Assembly (NCBI GenBank): GCA_002389675.1
Contig: DGQF01000020.1
Coordinates: 1 to 26,912, forward strand
DNA length: 26,912 bases
Direction: 5' to 3'
DNA from: Gammaproteobacteria bacterium UBA4421
GTDB taxonomy: Bacteria; Pseudomonadota; Gammaproteobacteria; Pseudomonadales; Azotimanducaceae
Of this stretch, positions 22,592 through 26,912 are shown in pieces. Every line of letters begins with the position of its first letter. Position 1 is the stretch's first letter. The position numbers and the translations under genes are program-made. The notes below the pieces were generated by a model, which saw only the letters and a list, made by a program, of their open reading frames with translations, was not told where the DNA came from and did no database searches.

Positions 22592-24709
22592 ACGTTGAGT
22601 TCCCCCCGGTTTTTAAGAGACCAATGGTCGCAGTTGGCCATTCGGCTTTGCGCGCATGTTTTACTTATGGTGTCCCCTGCCGTGGTTTTTGCTGAGGATC
22701 AAGCCAGCGAAATATGGCTGGAGGAAGTTGTGGTCACAGCGGAATTTCGGCCCGGCGCTGTTCAACAGTTACCAGCGAGCATTTCGGTCATCGCGCCGGA
22801 TGACGCCGGCACCACCGTGCAACATCTGGAAGAGGTGCTTAATCGTGCACCCAACGTGAACCTATCTAGTGGTGGGGCTCGCGCAAAGTATATCCAAATG
22901 CGTGGCATCGGCGAGCGTGGCCAGTTTGCAGACCCGCTAAATTCTTCGGTGGGTTTGGTGATCGACGGCGTTGATCTAAGCGGCGTAGGTGCTGCAGCAA
23001 CGTTATTTGATGTTGCCCAAGTGGAAGTTCTGCGCGGGCCGCAAGGAACACTCTACGGGGCCAACGCACTCGCCGGTTTGATCAACGTTGTTACAAAACA
23101 GCCAACCCCAGACCACACAGCACAAATTCGCCTTGATGTGGGTGATTACTCTTCGTTTGGTGTTGGGGGTGTGCTCGCTGGGCCAGTGGGAATGCATGGC
23201 GGGTATCGAGTTAGTCTGCAGCAGTATCAAGATGATGGATTTATGAAAAACCGTTATCTCAACAAAGAAACAACCAACGGCCGCGATGAGGCGAGCTACC
23301 GGGCGAAATATGTCTGGCAAAAGGATGCTTTAAAATGGGATGTGACTGTGGGTTATACCGATATTGACAATGGTTTTGATGCGCTATCACTCGACAATAA
23401 CCGGACAACCTATTCTGATCAGCCGGGGCAAGATAAGCAAGAAACCGCATATATCGCGGTCAATTTGAGTGCTGACTTAAGCGAGCGCATAGCCTTCGCT
23501 GGTTCGGTGAGTCATGCAGATAGCGAAATTGACTATGGCTATGACGAAGATTGGACGTTTGATGGTTTTGATCCCATTGGTTATAGCTCGACAGATCGCT
23601 ATCGCCGCGAGCGAGAAACCCAAACGTTGGATTTCCGTTGGCTGTCGCGGCCTGGTGAGGGCTTTGTGGACGGCATCTGGGACTGGGTAGTGGGCGTTTA
23701 TGGTTTTCGTCAAGATGTTGATCTGCGGCGCGACTACACCTACCTCTCGTCGCCGTTTGACAGTCGTTTTTCAATCGATCGCTTGGCTGTGTATGGTGAG
23801 CTCAGCCGGTCGCTGGGAGCCTCACAGAGCTGGCAACTGACCTTTGGGGCTCGACTGGAGCAATTTGAGTCGGACTACCAAGATTCGGCGCAAGTGCAGT
23901 TCAGTCCCAAAGACAATCTTTTCGGTGGGCGGGTTTTATTGGAAAAGCATCTTGATGATAATTCGTTGGCTTATATTGGCGTGACGCAGGGGTATAAATC
24001 GGGGGGATTCAACACAGATGGATCACTGGATACGGATTTAAGAGAGTTTGATCCTGAGACTTTGTGGAATATTGAGTTAGGTTATAAGGCTCGTTTTATG
24101 GATGAGCGGGTTGAACTTCGGGGCGCGCTTTTCCGTATGCAGCGCAGAGACATTCAGATCTCGACATCAACTGTGCGCCCTATCCCAGGTAGCGAGGCGG
24201 TGCAGTTTATTAGCTACACTGGAAACGCCGCTGACGGTTTTAATCAAGGCTTGGAGCTGGAATTTACTTTTGACTTGTCGGACCGTGCCACCATGTTTGC
24301 AAATCTGGGTTTGTTAGACACGCAGTATTCAGATTATGTGGATAACAGCGGGCGAGATCTCGACGGTCGCGAGCAGGCGCATGCCCCTAGCTATCAATTT
24401 TTCGCCGGACTTTCCTATCAACTACAGCAGCGCTGGCAGCTGCGTCTTGAACTAGAGGGCAAAGACGCGTTCTACTTTTCCAGCAGTCATGCTGAACAAT
24501 CCAGTGCATACGAATTAATTAATGCCAGTTTAACCTATCAGCATGACGCTTGGTCTGCGCGCTTATGGGGACGCAATTTGACGGACGAAGATGTCTTTGT
24601 GCGTGGGTTCTTTTTTGGCAACGATCCGCGTGATTTTTATACGGATCGGGTCTTCACCCAGTTGGGTGAGCCTCGTCAAATAGGATTAACGCTGCAGGTA
24701 GATTGGTAG
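22589..24709 (+). CDS. TonB-dependent outer-membrane receptor, TPP-riboswitch controlled
   Basis: A 706-residue TonB-dependent receptor. The signal peptide runs to about residue 35 (ending VVFA). A TonB box, EEVVVTA (about 45-51), precedes the plug, which has LEEVLNRAPNVN, MRGIG, VEVLRGPQGTLYGANALAGLINVVTK (split in the source as plug signature) and about 110 residues in all. The remaining 540 residues are beta-strand rich, with IELGYKARF, YKSGGFN and a C-terminal strand ending LTLQVDW. It should import a substrate across the outer membrane using TonB energy. Because the TPP riboswitch controls it, the substrate is most likely thiamine, a phosphate ester or a pyrimidine/thiazole precursor; this is inference. 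No inner-membrane thiamine carrier or biosynthetic gene is beside it. Confidence 0.93.
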   Translation: MTLSSPRFLRDQWSQLAIRLCAHVLLMVSPAVVFAEDQASEIWLEEVVVTAEFRPGAVQQLPASISVIAPDDAGTTVQHLEEVLNRAPNVNLSSGGARAKYIQMRGIGERGQFADPLNSSVGLVIDGVDLSGVGAAATLFDVAQVEVLRGPQGTLYGANALAGLINVVTKQPTPDHTAQIRLDVGDYSSFGVGGVLAGPVGMHGGYRVSLQQYQDDGFMKNRYLNKETTNGRDEASYRAKYVWQKDALKWDVTVGYTDIDNGFDALSLDNNRTTYSDQPGQDKQETAYIAVNLSADLSERIAFAGSVSHADSEIDYGYDEDWTFDGFDPIGYSSTDRYRRERETQTLDFRWLSRPGEGFVDGIWDWVVGVYGFRQDVDLRRDYTYLSSPFDSRFSIDRLAVYGELSRSLGASQSWQLTFGARLEQFESDYQDSAQVQFSPKDNLFGGRVLLEKHLDDNSLAYIGVTQGYKSGGFNTDGSLDTDLREFDPETLWNIELGYKARFMDERVELRGALFRMQRRDIQISTSTVRPIPGSEAVQFISYTGNAADGFNQGLELEFTFDLSDRATMFANLGLLDTQYSDYVDNSGRDLDGREQAHAPSYQFFAGLSYQLQQRWQLRLELEGKDAFYFSSSHAEQSSAYELINASLTYQHDAWSARLWGRNLTDEDVFVRGFFFGNDPRDFYTDRVFTQLGEPRQIGLTLQVDW

Positions 24710-24733
24710 CAGATCAATGGGCTGAGTGGTGCG

Positions 24734-24753
24734 GCGGGGCGATTGCGCCCCGC
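24734..24753. terminator. GC-rich hairpin between convergent genes
   Basis: GCGGGGCG (24734-24741) and CGCCCCGC (24746-24753) form an 8-base-pair stem with an ATTG loop, in the 51-base gap between the receptor gene and the convergent DsbA-like gene. It may act as a shared 3' end. There is no T-run on either strand, so classical intrinsic termination is not assured. Confidence 0.45.
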
Positions 24754-24760
24754 AGGTTGC

Positions 24761-25438
24761 CTATGGGCTGGCGCTGCGCACAGTGGCCACTAAATGCTCA
24801 ACGACTTCAAGCGCTCGGCGTTGGCCGCCGTCCATGTTCACCACATACTGACCGCCAACGACGATTTGCGGGGTCGCTGAGATCTGGGCGGCGCGTTGGG
24901 TTCGGTCGGCGTCTTGAACAGCGCGCTTCACAGGTGGCGAATTGAAGACCCTGATGAATTCATCGGTGCTGATGCCGCGACCGTCGATAAAATCTGCGAC
25001 CGCTTTAAGGGTAAGGAATTGTCGCCCGTTGTCGTGGATGGCGCGAAACATGCGAGTATGATTTTCTTCAAGAATGCCCGCCGCCTCGAAGGTGAGGTAA
25101 GTTTGTGATAGCAGTGCCCATTGCGGTGAAAAGGTCACGGGCAGCCTTCTGAAGTCGACTTGATTACCCTGGTTTTGTGCCCAAGCTTCAATCACTGGGT
25201 CAAATCTTTTGCAATGTATGCAGGCATAGGAAAAAAATTCGATTACGTCAACGGCGCCTGCGGTGCGCTGAGGCAGTGGATTTTCTAGGACGCGATAATC
25301 TTTGCCTTCGCTAATTTCGCCCTCGCCAATCCCGGTGCTGACATAAATGGTGAAGCCCACAAGCGTAGCGACCAGCACAGCCACAAAACTTAGGATTGTA
25401 TTGCGGGCACGTGTGACTTTTTTATTTTGTTTTGCCAT
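24761..25438 (-). CDS. DsbA-like thiol:disulfide oxidoreductase, membrane-anchored
   Basis: A 225-residue periplasmic thioredoxin-fold protein. A basic N-terminus (MAKQNKKVTRAR) and one hydrophobic segment (about 13-33) anchor it in the inner membrane, probably uncleaved. The redox site is CIHC (Cys73 and Cys76) in FFSYACIHCKRF, followed by a helical insertion and the cis-Pro loop SATPQIVV. CxHC is the DsbA-type active site, so it should introduce or transfer disulfides. ATG 25438 is taken as the start; the frame extends to a GTG at 25510 with no better ribosome site. It is divergent from the glutaredoxin-like gene, with about 170 bases between. Confidence 0.86.
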   Translation of the reverse strand: MAKQNKKVTRARNTILSFVAVLVATLVGFTIYVSTGIGEGEISEGKDYRVLENPLPQRTAGAVDVIEFFSYACIHCKRFDPVIEAWAQNQGNQVDFRRLPVTFSPQWALLSQTYLTFEAAGILEENHTRMFRAIHDNGRQFLTLKAVADFIDGRGISTDEFIRVFNSPPVKRAVQDADRTQRAAQISATPQIVVGGQYVVNMDGGQRRALEVVEHLVATVRSASP

Positions 25439-25611
25439 TTTTTGAACAGTCGCCTGAGTCTGTTGAATTTGCTCTAGTTTAACGGGTGTGTTGCCCGAAT
25501 ATCCAGACACGTGGTGATGGGTAATGGCGGCTTCAAGCGGTTCTCATTTTTTGGTTAGTCGGTAATATTGACCTGCGATTGCTTTCCGCTGTAGCCTGCT
25601 GGGTTTGAAAG

Positions 25612-25923
25612 ATGGGAAAGATGACAACCGTGAGTAGTGAGCGTGCTGGGTCTGATCAGAGTGGCGTTGATGCAACTTATCAGCTGTATAAAACAGACTT
25701 ATGTGGGTTTTGTTTTCGGGTTCGTGGCTTTATAGACGAACGTGGACTGCAGGTTACATTGCGCGATATCCAGCGCGAGGGCGAGGCTTTTCGAGAATTG
25801 CTCAAGGCAACTGGGCGCGCGACGGTGCCGTGCTTGCGGATAGAGGAGGCTGGGCAGGTGCGGTGGATGCATGAGTCAATGGATATCATCACTTTTCTTG
25901 CCCAGCGGCACGGTTTGGCCTAG
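25612..25923 (+). CDS. Glutaredoxin-like / GST N-domain protein
   Basis: A 103-residue cytoplasmic thioredoxin-fold protein. Seen: YKTDLCGFCFRV, with a dithiol CGFC site (Cys31, Cys34), the helix GFIDERGLQV, and TVPCLRI with the cis-Pro (about residue 73) and an extra Cys74. DIITFLAQ near the C-terminus binds glutathione in relatives. It is longer at the N-terminus than a minimal glutaredoxin by about 20 polar residues; an ATG at 25621 would shorten it by three. It could reduce mixed disulfides with glutathione. No partner is evident beyond the divergent DsbA-like gene. Confidence 0.82.
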   Translation: MGKMTTVSSERAGSDQSGVDATYQLYKTDLCGFCFRVRGFIDERGLQVTLRDIQREGEAFRELLKATGRATVPCLRIEEAGQVRWMHESMDIITFLAQRHGLA

Positions 25924-26061
25924 CCTGCGCGCTATTTCAGTAGCGTCGGTCGGGCGTTTGCCCTGTTATGGTGATTGCGGATTTCCATATTGTGATCGGG
26001 GCGCTTGCCGGTCTGGGCCGGGGCGGACCGTTGTAAAGGTTTTAAAAAAAGAGGTTATGTT

Positions 26062-26912
26062 ATGAGATTAGGACTAATTTCCGGCTATTCGGGTCGCAAG
26101 ATGAGCATTCCGATAGACGCGATTCGGCATGCGGAAAATTTGGGCTATGAGTCGATTTGGACGGCGGAAGCCTATGGTTCCGATGCGGTCACGCCGGCTG
26201 CTTGGATATTGGCGCAAACCACCAAAATGAAGGTTGGCACGGCGATTATGCAAATGCCGGCGCGCACGCCGGCTATGGCCGCCATGACAGCGATGAGCTT
26301 GGCTGAGCTTTCCGGCGGGCGATTTATTGTGGGTCTAGGTGCATCTGGGCCTCAAGTTGTTGAAGGCTGGCACGGGGTGGCGTACGGCAAGCCGGTGACC
26401 CGCTTGAAAGAATATGTGCAAATCATGAAACAAATTTTTGCCCGCCAAGCGCCGGCAACGCTCGAGGGTCAAGTGTATCAAATGCCTTATACCGGCCCGG
26501 GGGCTACAGGTTTGGGTAAGCCATTGAAAAGCATTCTGCATTGTGAAGAGGATATTCCAATTTACGCGGCAAACATTACACCGGCGGGCGTCGCGGCCGC
26601 CGCTGAGGTCTGTGATGGTTTCTTTCCCGTATGGATGGACCCTGATCAGTATGCTGTATTTGAGCCGGCCATCAACAAGGGGTTTGCTGCTGCGGGCGAT
26701 AAGAATCTAACACAGTTTGATATTTGCCCCTTTGTTTCGGTGATTATGGGCGACGATGTAGATGCCTGTATGGCGCCGATTCGAGGCAGTATGGCGTTAT
26801 ATATCGGCGGTATGGGCGCTCGGGATAAGAATTTTTATAACGATTATGCAAAGCGTTTGGGTTTCGCAGACGCCGCTGTGGAAATACAGGATCTGTTCTT
26901 GGCGGGTAAGAA
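26062..26912 (+). CDS. LLM-class flavin/F420-dependent oxidoreductase, Rv3520c type (3' end cut)
   Basis: The 5' 283 codons of a luciferase-like monooxygenase-fold protein; the gene continues past the window. The start ATG 26062 has GAGG 7 bases upstream. [81 protein letters not shown] and [10 protein letters not shown] follow the pattern of mycobacterial Rv3520c and its relatives (TIGR03559). These are annotated as F420-dependent, but many bacterial members may use FMN; the cofactor here is not shown by the sequence. The 138 bases upstream hold no clear gene. Confidence 0.9.
   Translation, partial: MRLGLISGYSGRKMSIPIDAIRHAENLGYESIWTAEAYGSDAVTPAAWILAQTTKMKVGTAIMQMPARTPAMAAMTAMSLAELSGGRFIVGLGASGPQVVEGWHGVAYGKPVTRLKEYVQIMKQIFARQAPATLEGQVYQMPYTGPGATGLGKPLKSILHCEEDIPIYAANITPAGVAAAAEVCDGFFPVWMDPDQYAVFEPAINKGFAAAGDKNLTQFDICPFVSVIMGDDVDACMAPIRGSMALYIGGMGARDKNFYNDYAKRLGFADAAVEIQDLFLAGK

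Noticed and set aside
26009..26030. CGGTC/GACCG dyad before the LLM gene
   Set aside because: Five pairs with a 12-base loop in GC-rich sequence; no T-run and no clear position relative to a promoter.
1..26912. CRISPR array, tRNA/rRNA genes, insertion sequences, toxin-antitoxin or defence genes
   Set aside because: No spaced repeats, cloverleaf-like gene, transposase motif or recognisable defence domain was found on either strand.

Overview
This 26.9 kb stretch looks like chromosomal DNA of a Gram-negative gammaproteobacterium, probably a marine or environmental heterotroph. Supporting signs are outer-membrane proteins with signal peptides (a TonB-dependent receptor, a TIGR04219-type barrel, a DUF3187 protein), two lipoproteins including a DUF6279 protein, a bifunctional PBP1B with a UB2H region followed by a TPR lipoprotein, and a glcDEF operon. 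Base composition looks even throughout. I see no insertion sequence, phage gene, tRNA, rRNA or CRISPR array. The placement is by gene content only; no phylogeny was run.

Layout. 1-205: leader with two tandem DnaA-box-like 9-mers. 206-3244 (+): a glutamine-synthetase-fold ligase, a class I glutamine amidotransferase-like hydrolase and a DUF6279 lipoprotein, closely packed. 3502-4704 (+): a family III CoA transferase, convergent with an MFS carrier (4745-5983, -) whose conserved N-terminus begins before any normal start codon. A GstB-like glutathione transferase (-) is divergent from a secreted DUF3187 protein (+). 8015-8928 (-): two overlapping PaaI-type thioesterases, divergent from 8992-14686 (+): an acyl-CoA ligase, a YbfB/YjiJ-type MFS carrier, a YtcJ-like amidohydrolase and an NMO-like flavoprotein that lacks the usual active-site His. 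14874-19377 (+): an outer-membrane barrel, then glycolate oxidase glcD-glcE-glcF. 19405-22306 (-): mrcB (PBP1B) followed by a TPR lipoprotein placed like LpoP. 22307-22588: a TPP riboswitch leader. 22589-24709 (+): the TonB-dependent receptor it controls. Then a membrane-anchored DsbA-like oxidoreductase (-), a divergent glutaredoxin-like protein (+), and the 5' part of an Rv3520c-type LLM oxidoreductase that runs off the end.

How the genes may work together. The left two-thirds is mainly catabolic: gamma-glutamylation and hydrolysis of amines (inferred), CoA activation, transfer and hydrolysis, import by two MFS carriers, amide or ring hydrolysis, and glycolate oxidation. The right third is envelope biology and cofactor acquisition. 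The best-supported regulatory element is the TPP riboswitch at about 22440-22522. Its downstream sequence reads as a translational switch: one 7-base segment can pair either with the 5' side of the aptamer's P1 helix or with the Shine-Dalgarno of the receptor gene, so the receptor should be shut off when thiamine pyrophosphate is plentiful. No wholly new defence or mobile system was found. The most informative observations are this switch, the mrcB-lpoP-like pair, the unusual MFS start and the His-lacking NMO homologue.
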